A DNA stretch of 7,466 nucleotides from Pseudomonadota bacterium (lineage in GTDB: Bacteria; Desulfobacterota; Desulfovibrionia; Desulfovibrionales; Desulfovibrionaceae): NCBI GenBank assembly GCA_023417745.1, contig JAEZEM010000417.1, forward strand, positions 1 through 7,466, in the 5' to 3' direction. Shown piece after piece: positions 1-6,439 of this stretch. Made by a program: the position numbers and the translations under genes. The notes under the pieces are model-generated. The model did no database searches. It was not told the origin of the DNA and saw only the letters and a list, made by a program, of their open reading frames with translations. Numbering within the stretch: the first letter of the stretch is position 1; every line of letters begins with the position of its first letter.

Positions 1-34
1 GTTCTTCCATAACGTTGACCTTTTTCCAGGGCAT
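1..34 (-). CDS. Partial transposase N-terminus, IS481-like (runs off the left edge)
   Basis: Only the first 11 codons are in the window, read on the minus strand from ATG at 34-32: MPWKKVNVMEE, then the sequence ends. A strong Shine-Dalgarno AGGAGG (plus-strand 43-48) lies 8 nt before the ATG, which supports this start. The MPWK...V.VM.E opening is one I associate with IS481-family DDE transposases. That is recalled family knowledge, not a search result, and no catalytic residue is visible. The gene starts just inside a pair of 19-bp direct repeats, the expected layout for an IS end, which is the stronger argument. Whether the transposase is intact cannot be seen. Confidence 0.5.
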   Translation of the reverse strand, partial: MPWKKVNVMEE

Positions 35-59
35 CGGAGATTCCTCCTCTGCCCATAAG

Positions 60-103
60 TGTCAACCATGTACCCGGTCTCTTCTGTCAACTATGTACCC
101 GGT
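60..103. repeat. Two 19-bp direct repeats in the IS end
   Basis: TGTCAACCATGTACCCGGT at 60-78 and TGTCAACTATGTACCCGGT at 85-103 differ at one base and are spaced 25 bp start to start. They probably serve as transposase binding sites of the insertion sequence. The repeat itself is read directly; the role is inferred from position. Confidence 0.8.
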
Positions 104-110
104 TCATACC

Positions 111-167
111 GGCCTCAGGCCCCCGGCGGAGAGGTCCAGGAGAGGCAGCGCCTCTCCTGGCCGCCGG
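111..167. repeat. REP-like palindromic intergenic element, left arm truncated
   Basis: The element begins with GGCC-TCA-GGCCCCCGG (111-126), identical over 16 bases to 7451-7466. It continues into a long hairpin: CCAGGAGAGGC (136-146), loop AGC, GCCTCTCCTGG (150-160), 11 perfect pairs. An outer stem CCGGCGG (123-129) pairs with CCGCCGG (161-167). It ends 6 bp beyond the stop codon of the minus-strand lipoprotein gene, so it could block exonucleases or weakly terminate that transcript, but no T-run follows on either strand. The first small hairpin keeps its right arm GGCCCCCGG but has only GGCC of its left arm, unlike the copy at 7446-7466. Confidence 0.7.
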
Positions 168-173
168 AGGCCT

Positions 174-761
174 TCATCGCTCAAACGACCCGGGCTGGTG
201 CAAGAAAAACGTGGCCTCGGCGCGGGTGATGTCGTTGTCGCAGGGCGGGGCCAGGGCGCGCAGTTCGGCTTCGTCGCGGCCGAAGACGTAGGACGTCAGC
301 GTGTAGAGCATCTTGCCGCGCGAGAGGAAGGTCTGGCGCACGAGTTGGAGTTTGACGCCGCCGTTGCCGTCGTCCACCCGGCGCAGGTAGATGGCGTCGT
401 AGCTGCGCCGGCCCTGGATGGTGGTGGGGCGGCAGCTGACGTTGAAGCCTTTGAGGGTGTCGGCGACGTAGGCCTTGACCAGTTCGCAGTTGGCGAAATC
501 CGAGGTGGTGGGCAGAAATTCGGTGGGGCGAACGCTGACGCAGACGTAGAACCGGCAGTCGCCGTGGCGGGCTTCCACGGAAACCTGGCAGGCCTCGGTT
601 TTGTCTTCGGTAACGGTCCAGCCTTTGGGCGGGATGAAGCTGAAGAGATAGGGCTTGTTGACGTAGCGCACGGGGGGCTTGGGCGGATCGTAGCAGGCCG
701 CGAGGCAGGCGCACAGGAAAAGGCCCAGGCAGGGCGCGACAAGGCGCGGGAGATGGCGCAT
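174..761 (-). CDS. Cysteine-rich outer-membrane/periplasmic lipoprotein, unknown function
   Basis: A 195-residue protein starting MRHLPRLVAP, with a basic n-region, a hydrophobic stretch and lipobox LAAC (lipidated Cys23). Signal peptidase II processing is therefore likely. The mature part has the pattern F.F..P.GW near residues 40-48 and, near the C-terminus, a Y.LTSYVFGRDEAEL stretch. Both recall small periplasmic PsbP/Mog1/DcrB-like folds; this is a guess from pattern, not a domain hit. Six cysteines follow the lipid Cys (58, 69, 74, 92, 110, 174), enough for three disulfides. An ATG 15 bases upstream (776) gives MLEPA- plus the same protein. I prefer 761 because the signal peptide is cleaner and GAG sits 6 nt upstream, but neither site has a strong Shine-Dalgarno. 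It is divergent from the rod-domain gene, and a REP-like hairpin lies just past its stop. A 252-codon open frame on the opposite strand is taken as a shadow. Confidence 0.75.
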   Translation of the reverse strand: MRHLPRLVAPCLGLFLCACLAACYDPPKPPVRYVNKPYLFSFIPPKGWTVTEDKTEACQVSVEARHGDCRFYVCVSVRPTEFLPTTSDFANCELVKAYVADTLKGFNVSCRPTTIQGRRSYDAIYLRRVDDGNGGVKLQLVRQTFLSRGKMLYTLTSYVFGRDEAELRALAPPCDNDITRAEATFFLHQPGSFER

Positions 762-888
762 GGCCGGCTCTAACATGGGGGGCAGCGCCCTTCAACCGGT
801 TTGCGCCCTGGCGGCGCTTGCCCGTGGGGCCGGGCTGCATTATTTGTGAAGCCAACGGACCCCAATCCCAGGGACGGGAGGGCAGCCC

Positions 889-1275
889 ATGACCGACGCC
901 ATCTCCGCCGCCCAGTCGGCGCTCAGTGCCTTTTCCACCTCCATGGCGGTCACGGCCAATAATGTGGCCAACGTCGACACCGACGGCTACAAGTCCCAGG
1001 ACGCCCGCCTGGAGACCGGCCCGGACGGGCAGGGCGTGCGCGTGTCCGACATCGTGCGCGACGACTCGTCCGGCGGCTATCGGCCGGAATCCGTCAGCGC
1101 CTACAACCAGGCCGGGGTGTACGAGCCGTCGGCCGGGCTGGTGGAGACGAGCAACGTGGACCTGGCCCGGCAGACCGTGGACATGGTCGAGACCTCCCAG
1201 GCCTTCGAGGCCAATATCGTGACCATCCGCAACCAGGACCAGATGCTTGGCACGTTGCTGGACATGCGCGTCTGA
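889..1275 (+). CDS. Flagellar basal-body rod-domain protein, short FlgC-like
   Basis: A 128-residue protein that would be part of, or derived from, the rod/hook axial proteins exported by the flagellar type III system. The N-terminal rod motif ANNVANVDTDGYK is at 23-35. The C-terminal rod domain (about 85-128) contains ETSNVDLARQTVDMVETSQ and FEAN, the classic pattern of this superfamily. The short middle region matches FlgC (134 residues in E. coli) better than FlgG or FlgE, but typical FlgC features such as an N-terminal ANADS box are missing, so I give no symbol. The start is supported by GGGAGGG at 876-882. No flgB, fliE or other flagellar structural gene is visible; it stands alone before a sigma-54 activator. 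It could be a secondary rod component or a repurposed paralogue. No convincing promoter was found in 777-888. Confidence 0.85.
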   Translation: MTDAISAAQSALSAFSTSMAVTANNVANVDTDGYKSQDARLETGPDGQGVRVSDIVRDDSSGGYRPESVSAYNQAGVYEPSAGLVETSNVDLARQTVDMVETSQAFEANIVTIRNQDQMLGTLLDMRV

Positions 1276-1297
1276 CCGTTCTTTGCTCGTCAGTAAA

Positions 1298-1324
1298 TTG
1301 ACAGCCCCGGAACGAAGCTATAGA
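1298..1324 (+). promoter_or_regulatory. Candidate sigma-70-type promoter for the activator gene
   Basis: A perfect -35 TTGACA (1298-1303) is followed after 15 bp by TATAGA (1319-1324); at 17 bp the hexamer would be TAGAGC. The spacer is short, so this is tentative. The core GCTATAGAG (1317-1325) recurs exactly at 6432-6440 and with one change at 5488-5496. Confidence 0.35.
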
Positions 1325-1370
1325 GCAGGGGAAACCGCCTGGATTGGCGGCGCTTTCTTCCGGAGGCCAG

Positions 1371-2384
1371 ATGGAACTGAACCTTTCCGGCATGGTCGGG
1401 CAGAGTGCTTGCCTTGCCGAGGTCCTGCACGTGCTGGCCAAGGTGGCCCCCACCGATTCCACGGTGCTGGTCACCGGCGAATCCGGCACGGGCAAGGAAT
1501 TGCTCGTGCGGGCGCTGCACGCCAACAGCCGCCGGGCCGGCAAGCCCTTCGTGCCGGTCAACTGCGGGGCTATCCCGCGCGAACTCCTCGAATCCGAGCT
1601 TTTCGGCCTCGAGAAGGGAGCCTTCACCTCAGCCATACGCACCCGCCAGGGCCGGTTTGAACTGGCCGAGGGCGGCACGATTTTTCTCGACGAAATCGGC
1701 GAGATGGACTTGAGCCTGCAGGTCAAGATTCTGCGGGCGCTTCAGGAAAAAGAGTATGAGCGCGTTGGCGGCGACAAGACCCTCAAGGCCGACGTGCGCA
1801 TCGTGGCCGCCACCAACCGCGACCTGGAAACCGAGGTGGCGGCGGGCCGGTTTCGTGAAGACCTCTACTACCGCTTAAACGTCATCCCGCTCCATCTGCC
1901 GCCGCTTCGCGAACGCGGCCAGGACATCCTGCTTTTGGCCGACTATTTTCTTTCCCGTTTTTGCCGCCAGAAAAGCCGGCCCACCCTCACGTTTTCGCCC
2001 CAGGCCCGGGGGCTGGTGCTGGGCTATCCCTGGCCGGGCAACGTGCGCGAATTGGAAAACTTCATGGAGCGCCTGTCCATCCTGTGCGACAACGAGGTGG
2101 TGGGCATCGAAGACCTGCCGCGCAAGATTCTCGACCAGGCCGGCGTGGCCCCGCCGCCGCCGCCGGTCGCTTACGTCGAGGCCGGCTTCCGCTGGCCGAC
2201 CCTGGCCGATCTGACCGAAAAATCCATGGGACTCAAAGAGTTCATGGACGCCCTGGAGGAAAAGCTCCTCATCGAGGCCCTGGGCAAGGCTTCGGGGGTG
2301 AAAAACCAGGCGGCGGAACTGCTCGGCATCAAACGCACGACGCTGATTGAGAAGCTCAAAAAGCGCAACATGGCCGGCGATTGA
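1371..2384 (+). CDS. Sigma-54-dependent transcription activator, PspF-like (no receiver domain), GAFTSA variant
   Basis: A 337-residue bacterial enhancer-binding protein that would use ATP hydrolysis to remodel sigma-54 RNA polymerase. The AAA+ core (about 5-235) has Walker A GESGTGKE (36-43), loop-1 motif GAFTSA (83-88), Walker B GGTIFLDE (101-108), arginine-finger region FREDLYYRLN (161-170) and sensor II GNVRELEN (223-230). A proline-rich linker (PPPPP, 261-265) leads to a Fis-type helix-turn-helix, NQAAELLGIKRTTLIEKL, at 312-329. There is no receiver, GAF or PAS domain before the core, as in PspF, so control probably comes from a partner protein or from expression level. The fifth GAFTGA residue is Ser instead of Gly, which is unusual because this loop contacts sigma-54. 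I chose ATG 1371 because GGAGG lies 4 nt upstream; a TTG at 1344 would add nine residues without clear support. The target promoters are unknown. Confidence 0.92.
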   Translation: MELNLSGMVGQSACLAEVLHVLAKVAPTDSTVLVTGESGTGKELLVRALHANSRRAGKPFVPVNCGAIPRELLESELFGLEKGAFTSAIRTRQGRFELAEGGTIFLDEIGEMDLSLQVKILRALQEKEYERVGGDKTLKADVRIVAATNRDLETEVAAGRFREDLYYRLNVIPLHLPPLRERGQDILLLADYFLSRFCRQKSRPTLTFSPQARGLVLGYPWPGNVRELENFMERLSILCDNEVVGIEDLPRKILDQAGVAPPPPPVAYVEAGFRWPTLADLTEKSMGLKEFMDALEEKLLIEALGKASGVKNQAAELLGIKRTTLIEKLKKRNMAGD

Positions 2385-2520
2385 GGCCCAGTCCACGCCT
2401 GGTCGGCGTCGTTTCCGGCTGCCCCGGAGGCGTCCTCGAACCCTCAGGGAAGACGCGGGGTTCCAAGGACGGGCGCGTTTCGTTTCCCGGCAACGCGGCA
2501 GGGGCGACGACGAGCGCAAA

Positions 2521-5454
2521 ATGAGCATGGTCCTTGCAGGAAAGCCTGGCGTGAGCCTCTCCCTTCGCGCCGCCTGTTGGCGGTTTCTTCTGGCGGTCGT
2601 CGTGGCCGCGCTGTCCGCCGGCCCGGCAGCGGCCTTGTCCGTGTCCACGGTCACCAAGGCCGACACGGATTCGCTGCTGCTCCAGTTGTCCAAGCGCGGC
2701 GGCTATCCGGCCATCAGCCGCACCGGCCCGGTGGAGATCAGCCTGGCCTTTCCGGCCGGAACCCTGGCCGGCGAAGCGCCGCCCGGGCCGGCTGATTTCA
2801 ATTCCGCGCGGCTGCTTGAGGGCGTGCGCCTGGAAGGCGACACCGTGGTTGTGCGCCTGAAATCCGACGCTTTCGGTTTCGTGGGCTGGCCCGAGGGCGA
2901 CCAGGGGCTCAAGCTGCAAGTCTACCGCGATCCGGCCGGGGCCAACTGGTCTCCGGGCGCGTCCACGTCCGCCACCAACACCACTTGGCCGCCGGTCGAG
3001 CCGGTCGTCAAGCCGTCCTCGGCCCTGACCCTGCCCGTGACGCCGCCCAATCCCAAGCCCGCCCCCCTGGATCTGCCGCCGCTGCCGCCGTCGCTGACCC
3101 CGCCGACCGCCGAATCGGCCAAGGCCGGCCAGCCCGAAGCGGCCAAGGAAGCCTTCTACGCCGTGCCCTCGTCCATGCGGGCCACGGCCCTTCGCGTCAG
3201 CCCGGACAAGGCCCCGGTGCTGCGGCCTGACGGCATGGCCCGCGCGCCGTCCCCGGCCTTGACCGAACAGCCGGCCGGCGGCAAGGGACAAGCCCAAAGC
3301 GGCGGCGAGCTGCGTCAGGCCGTCAAATTGCCGCCGATCCCTCCGGCCCTGGCCGGCGACGAGACCCGCGCCCCGGTGACGCCGCCCGGCAAGGAGCATA
3401 AGCCCGCCCCGGCCGCCAAGGCCGAGGGCGAGCCGCAGCCTCCGGCCGCCGAGCACGCCCCGGCCAGCGCCGGGGCCATACCTCCGCCCCAGGAAGAAGA
3501 CCACGAGGCCAACACCTTGGTGGCCGCCCAGGCCGAACGGTTGGCCGGCAATTTCTTCGGGGCCAACAACATGTTGCGAAGCCTGGTGCTCAACCCCAAG
3601 CTCAAACCCGACGTGCGCGAAGAGGCCATGCACACCCTGGCCGGCGTTCAGATGGACCTGCACAAGGACGATCTGGCCGGCCACTACGACGAAATTCAAA
3701 AGGCCCTAAACGAAGCCATCAACGTCAACCCCAACTCCTACCGAGTGCCCGAGACCCTGCTGCAGCTGGGGATGCTCAACCTTCGGGTGGGCAACATCCC
3801 CGAGGCCAAGGGCTACTTCAACGTGCTGACGCGCAAGTATCCCACCGACGCCAGCGTCCCCATGGTCAACTTCGCCTGGGGCGAATACTATTTTGATCGC
3901 GGCGAGTACAAGAAGGCCGAGGAAGAGTATAAAAACGTCGTCGAGAAGTTCCCGGAGAGCAAATTCGTGCGCGAGGGGGCCATGGGCATGGCCAAGACCC
4001 TGGTTCGCCTGGGACGCTACAAGGAAGCCGCCCAGATCGCCGACTACATCGACAAACGCTGGCCGCGCTATTACGTCGAATTCCCGCAGATTCTTCGGAT
4101 AACCGGCGACATCGCCTATAAGAACGGCGACTTCAAGAAGGCTCGCGACTGTTACATGCTCTTCTATAACATGGAGCCGGAGGCCAAGGACGCCGATCTG
4201 GTCCTGGCCAAGCTCGGCGACATCTACGCGCGTCTGGGCAACAAGCCCGGAGCCGTGGATTTTTACAATCTGGCCATCAAGGACTACCCGGACAGCGAAG
4301 GCGGGCTCGTGGCCAAGATGCGCCTGGCCGAGCAGGGCGTCCACGACCAGCCCACCATCTCCGAGATGTTCCCGCTTTTCGACAAGCCGCAATACGGCAG
4401 CCCCGAGGAAATCTACCGCAGCATCATCCGGGACCATCCCCAAAGCCCGTTGGCTCCCCTGGCCCAGCTCAAGCTGGCCATGTGGCTGCTTCACCAGCAA
4501 AACTATCCTGGCAGCCTCAAGGAATCCGCCGCGTACCTGGAGCGCTATCCCCAAAGCGAGCTGGCCCCCAAGGCCGAGGAAACGGCCATCACCGCGTTTG
4601 AGCGCATGGCCGCCGACATGCTGGCCCACAAGGACTACGACCGGCTGGTGGCGGCTTACAAGGAATACCGCCTGATCAATTCCAACCGGGGGCTGCTCTC
4701 GGACACCACGCGTCTGGGCCTGGCCCTGGCCTACCTGCGCACCGGCGACACGGCAAACGCCATCAAGGAAGCCTCACCCTACATCGGCCCCAAGGAGACC
4801 GACAACGGCAACTGGGCGCTGACCATGGCCATGTCGGTCTACCAGAACGACCGCAACTGGCGCGAGATCGTGGAACTGGCCCGCAAGGTCCAGGGCTGGC
4901 GGTTTTCTCCCAACCAGCGCCGCGGCTTGGAATACCTGGTGGCCGAGGCTCTGGAAAATCTCGGCGAGGCGTCCCGGGCCTTGCCCCTTTGGAGCAAGCT
5001 GGCCGGCGACCGCGACCTGGAGGCCGAAAAGCGCTGCTACGCCCTGTATTTCGTGGCCAAAGAGGCCATGGCCAAGAAGGAATGGGAAAAGGCCCAGCTC
5101 TACGCCGCCGAGGCCGACTTCATGTTCAAGGAAACCGGCCGCGACCCGGACAAGCGCAAGGCCGCCGTCAACATCCAGATCGAAGCCGCCCGGGCCCTTG
5201 GCGACTATTCCAAGGCCTTCAAGCTGGCCGAGGCCTATGCCAAGCTGTGCAAGGAAGGCGACGACGATTACGCCGGCAACCGGATGCGCATCGCGGCCAT
5301 CCAGCGGGCCATGGGCGACGTCGAGGGCTGGCGGGCCACGTTGACGGCCATGCGCGACGCCGCGCCCGAATCCCTCTACGGCCGCATGGCCGCCTCGGAT
5401 CTGGCCGCAAGCGGCCTGCAAAACCGCCTCGACGCCCTGACCAAGCCGCAATAA
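2521..5454 (+). CDS. Large exported TPR protein with AMIN-like N-domain and proline-rich linker
   Basis: About 977 residues. A hydrophobic signal (FLLAVVVAALSAG) ends in AAA-L, suggesting Sec export and cleavage or an N-terminal anchor. Residues about 40-138 form a beta-rich region (VRLEGDTVVVRLKS, LKLQVYRD) resembling AMIN-type envelope domains; this is tentative. A Pro/Ala/Lys linker spans about 140-327. From about 330 to the C-terminus run many TPR helices, for example LLQLGMLNLRVGNIPEAKGY, GEYYFDRGEYKKAEEEY, GDIAYKNGDFKKARDCY and GDIYARLGNKPGAVDFY. The architecture suggests a periplasmic scaffold reaching through or along the cell wall. The partner is unknown. The frame is open upstream to 2347, overlapping the activator, but that extension is Arg/Pro-rich and unconvincing. 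GTG 2551 is a serious alternative start: it has AGGA 9 nt upstream and gives a standard 28-residue signal peptide. The gene follows the activator after 136 bp. Confidence 0.85.
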   Translation: MSMVLAGKPGVSLSLRAACWRFLLAVVVAALSAGPAAALSVSTVTKADTDSLLLQLSKRGGYPAISRTGPVEISLAFPAGTLAGEAPPGPADFNSARLLEGVRLEGDTVVVRLKSDAFGFVGWPEGDQGLKLQVYRDPAGANWSPGASTSATNTTWPPVEPVVKPSSALTLPVTPPNPKPAPLDLPPLPPSLTPPTAESAKAGQPEAAKEAFYAVPSSMRATALRVSPDKAPVLRPDGMARAPSPALTEQPAGGKGQAQSGGELRQAVKLPPIPPALAGDETRAPVTPPGKEHKPAPAAKAEGEPQPPAAEHAPASAGAIPPPQEEDHEANTLVAAQAERLAGNFFGANNMLRSLVLNPKLKPDVREEAMHTLAGVQMDLHKDDLAGHYDEIQKALNEAINVNPNSYRVPETLLQLGMLNLRVGNIPEAKGYFNVLTRKYPTDASVPMVNFAWGEYYFDRGEYKKAEEEYKNVVEKFPESKFVREGAMGMAKTLVRLGRYKEAAQIADYIDKRWPRYYVEFPQILRITGDIAYKNGDFKKARDCYMLFYNMEPEAKDADLVLAKLGDIYARLGNKPGAVDFYNLAIKDYPDSEGGLVAKMRLAEQGVHDQPTISEMFPLFDKPQYGSPEEIYRSIIRDHPQSPLAPLAQLKLAMWLLHQQNYPGSLKESAAYLERYPQSELAPKAEETAITAFERMAADMLAHKDYDRLVAAYKEYRLINSNRGLLSDTTRLGLALAYLRTGDTANAIKEASPYIGPKETDNGNWALTMAMSVYQNDRNWREIVELARKVQGWRFSPNQRRGLEYLVAEALENLGEASRALPLWSKLAGDRDLEAEKRCYALYFVAKEAMAKKEWEKAQLYAAEADFMFKETGRDPDKRKAAVNIQIEAARALGDYSKAFKLAEAYAKLCKEGDDDYAGNRMRIAAIQRAMGDVEGWRATLTAMRDAAPESLYGRMAASDLAASGLQNRLDALTKPQ
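2538..2541 (+). promoter_or_regulatory. Shine-Dalgarno candidate supporting a GTG start at 2551
   Basis: AGGA lies 9 nt before GTG 2551 in the TPR gene's frame. ATG 2521 and ATG 2527 have only a weak GAG or no clear site. Starting at 2551 gives MSLSLRAACWRFLLAVVVAA, a compact signal peptide. The true start remains undecided between 2521 and 2551. Confidence 0.4.
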
Positions 5455-5466
5455 CCCGTCGCGCCC

Positions 5467-5495
5467 TTGTCATTCGTGCCCTGCGGGGCTAGAGA
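5467..5495 (+). promoter_or_regulatory. Candidate promoter for amrB
   Basis: TTGTCA (5467-5472, five of six to TTGACA) is followed after 17 bp by TAGAGA (5490-5495), a weak -10. The surrounding GCTAGAGAG (5488-5496) differs by one base from the core seen before the activator and before the last lipoprotein gene. It sits exactly 54 nt before the chosen start, as does the core before the activator gene. A transcript would begin near 5502. Confidence 0.3.
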
Positions 5496-5500
5496 GACTA

Positions 5501-5535
5501 TGCCGCCGTTCCGTTTTGATGTCGGCGGCAAGGAG
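5501..5535 (+). promoter_or_regulatory. Hairpin abutting the amrB ribosome binding site
   Basis: TGCCGCCG (5501-5508) pairs perfectly with CGGCGGCA (5523-5530) across a 14-nt loop. The last paired base is the first A of the Shine-Dalgarno AAGGAG (5530-5535), which lies 6 nt before ATG 5542. If transcription starts near 5502 this would be a 5'-terminal hairpin that could protect the mRNA or affect ribosome loading. The pairing is read directly; the function is inference. Confidence 0.4.
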
Positions 5536-5541
5536 CCGGCC

Positions 5542-6378
5542 ATGTCCGCATCCGCGACTTTTGCCGCGACCCTCCGCCAGCCCGTGGTGGCCGGGCGGTT
5601 CTATCCGGCCGATCCCGTCGCTCTGGCCCGGGAGACGGCCGCCTATCTGGCCGAGGCCAGCGAACCCTCGGGGAAGCCGACCATTCTGGCCATGGCCCCC
5701 CACGCCGGGGCCGTCTACAGCGGCCCGGTGGCTGGCAAGACCCTGGGCGCGGCCCGGCTTGCCGACACGCTGCTGTTGCTTGGTCCCAACCACACCGGCC
5801 GGGGGGCGCGACTGGCCGTGTGGCCGGACGGGGCCTGGCGCATCCCGGGCCGGGACGTGCCTGTGGAGGCGGCCCTGGCCGAGGCCTTGCTCGCCCCTGC
5901 GCCCGGGCTTTCCCCGGACCGGGCGGCCCATCAGGGCGAACATTCCCTGGAGGTGCTGCTGCCGTTTTTAACGGCCGTGCGGCCGGGCTGCCGCATCGTG
6001 CCGGTGGTCGTGGCCGAGCCTCGTTCAAGCGTCCTGGCCGAGACCGCCGAGGCCATGGCCGGGGTGCTGGCCGCCTGGACCGAGCCCGTCTCCATCATCG
6101 TCAGTTCCGACATGAGCCATTACCTGCCCCAGGCGGCGGCGCAAAAGCGCGACTCCCTGGCCCTGGCCCGGGTTCTCGCCCTGGACCCGGAAGGGCTTTT
6201 GGCGGTGGTGCGGCGCGAGGACATCAGCATGTGCGGCGTGCTGCCCATGGCCCTGGGGCTGATGATCGCCCGGGCGCTTGGCGCGACGTCGGCGCGGCTG
6301 GCCGCCTACGCCACCTCGGGGGAGGTCAGCGGCGACTACGACCAGGTGGTGGGTTACGCCGGGGTGCTCGTGGAATGA
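5542..6378 (+). CDS. amrB: AmmeMemoRadiSam system protein B (Memo family)
   Basis: A 278-residue cytosolic protein of the Memo family, related to human MEMO1, an iron-binding protein, and structurally akin to class III extradiol dioxygenases. Family signatures run in order: RQPVVAGRFYP near the N-terminus, PHAGAVYSGPVAG (53-65), GPNHTG (81-86), EHSLEVLLPFL (133-143), SSDMSHY (188-194), CGVLPM (231-236) and YATSGEVSGDYDQVVGYAG (256-274). The likely metal-site residues His54, His84, Asp190, His193 and Cys231 are all present, so the protein looks intact. I chose ATG 5542 because AAGGAG lies 6 nt upstream and family members start close to the RQPVVAG motif; ATG 5500 would add 14 residues with no family counterpart. 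In many genomes it is linked to an AMMECR1-type protein A and a radical SAM protein; neither is in this window. The reaction of the bacterial system is not established to my knowledge. Confidence 0.95.
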   Translation: MSASATFAATLRQPVVAGRFYPADPVALARETAAYLAEASEPSGKPTILAMAPHAGAVYSGPVAGKTLGAARLADTLLLLGPNHTGRGARLAVWPDGAWRIPGRDVPVEAALAEALLAPAPGLSPDRAAHQGEHSLEVLLPFLTAVRPGCRIVPVVVAEPRSSVLAETAEAMAGVLAAWTEPVSIIVSSDMSHYLPQAAAQKRDSLALARVLALDPEGLLAVVRREDISMCGVLPMALGLMIARALGATSARLAAYATSGEVSGDYDQVVGYAGVLVE

Positions 6379-6410
6379 CGGCGCGGCGCGGCGAAGCCTG
6401 TCACGGGGCA

Positions 6411-6439
6411 TGGACTCCGGCCGCGCCAGCGGCTATAGA
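6411..6439 (+). promoter_or_regulatory. Candidate promoter for the glycine-zipper lipoprotein gene
   Basis: TGGACT (6411-6416, four of six to TTGACA), a 17-bp spacer and TATAGA (6434-6439) precede the lipoprotein start by about 60 nt. The core GCTATAGAG (6432-6440) is identical to the one before the activator gene. Confidence 0.35.

Larger units (their letters stand above)
1..103 (-). mobile_element. End of an insertion sequence, probably IS481 family (partial)
   Basis: This stretch holds a transposase start codon with its ribosome binding site and, outside it, two tandem copies of TGTCAACyATGTACCCGGT. Ordered terminal repeats followed by a short leader and the transposase start are typical of an IS end. 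The exact outer tip is uncertain. The second repeat ends at 103, and similarity to the repeat element at the other end of the window begins at 111, so the junction lies within about 103-111. The other end of the IS is outside the window, so no target duplication can be checked. Confidence 0.5.

Noticed and set aside
136..160. Rho-independent terminator for the minus-strand lipoprotein gene
   Set aside because: The 11-bp hairpin is strong but no T-run follows on the minus strand; better explained as part of the REP-like element.
15..773. 252-codon plus-strand frame at the left edge
   Set aside because: It runs through the IS end and the REP element and lies antisense to the lipoprotein with a clear lipobox; no domain seen.
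809..838. Sigma-54 promoter before the rod-domain gene (TGGCGGCGCTTGCC at 809-822; TGGGGCCGGGCTGCAT at 825-840)
   Set aside because: The GG and GC elements are 8 and 9 bases apart instead of the required 10. Sigma-54 promoters do not tolerate this well. No correctly spaced site was found in the other intergenic gaps either.
777..888. Sigma-70 promoter in the divergent gap (ATTATT near 839)
   Set aside because: No acceptable -35 at 16-18 bp; small GC hairpins are present but none is convincing as an operator.
2347..2520. N-terminal extension of the TPR protein overlapping the activator gene
   Set aside because: The extension is Arg/Pro-rich, would bury the signal peptide about 80 residues in, and overlaps the activator's helix-turn-helix codons.
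2356..3699. 447-codon open frame on the minus strand inside the TPR gene
   Set aside because: Low-complexity Gly/Arg/Ala-rich translation with no recognisable domain, antisense to a clear signal sequence, linker and TPR frame; a GC-rich shadow.
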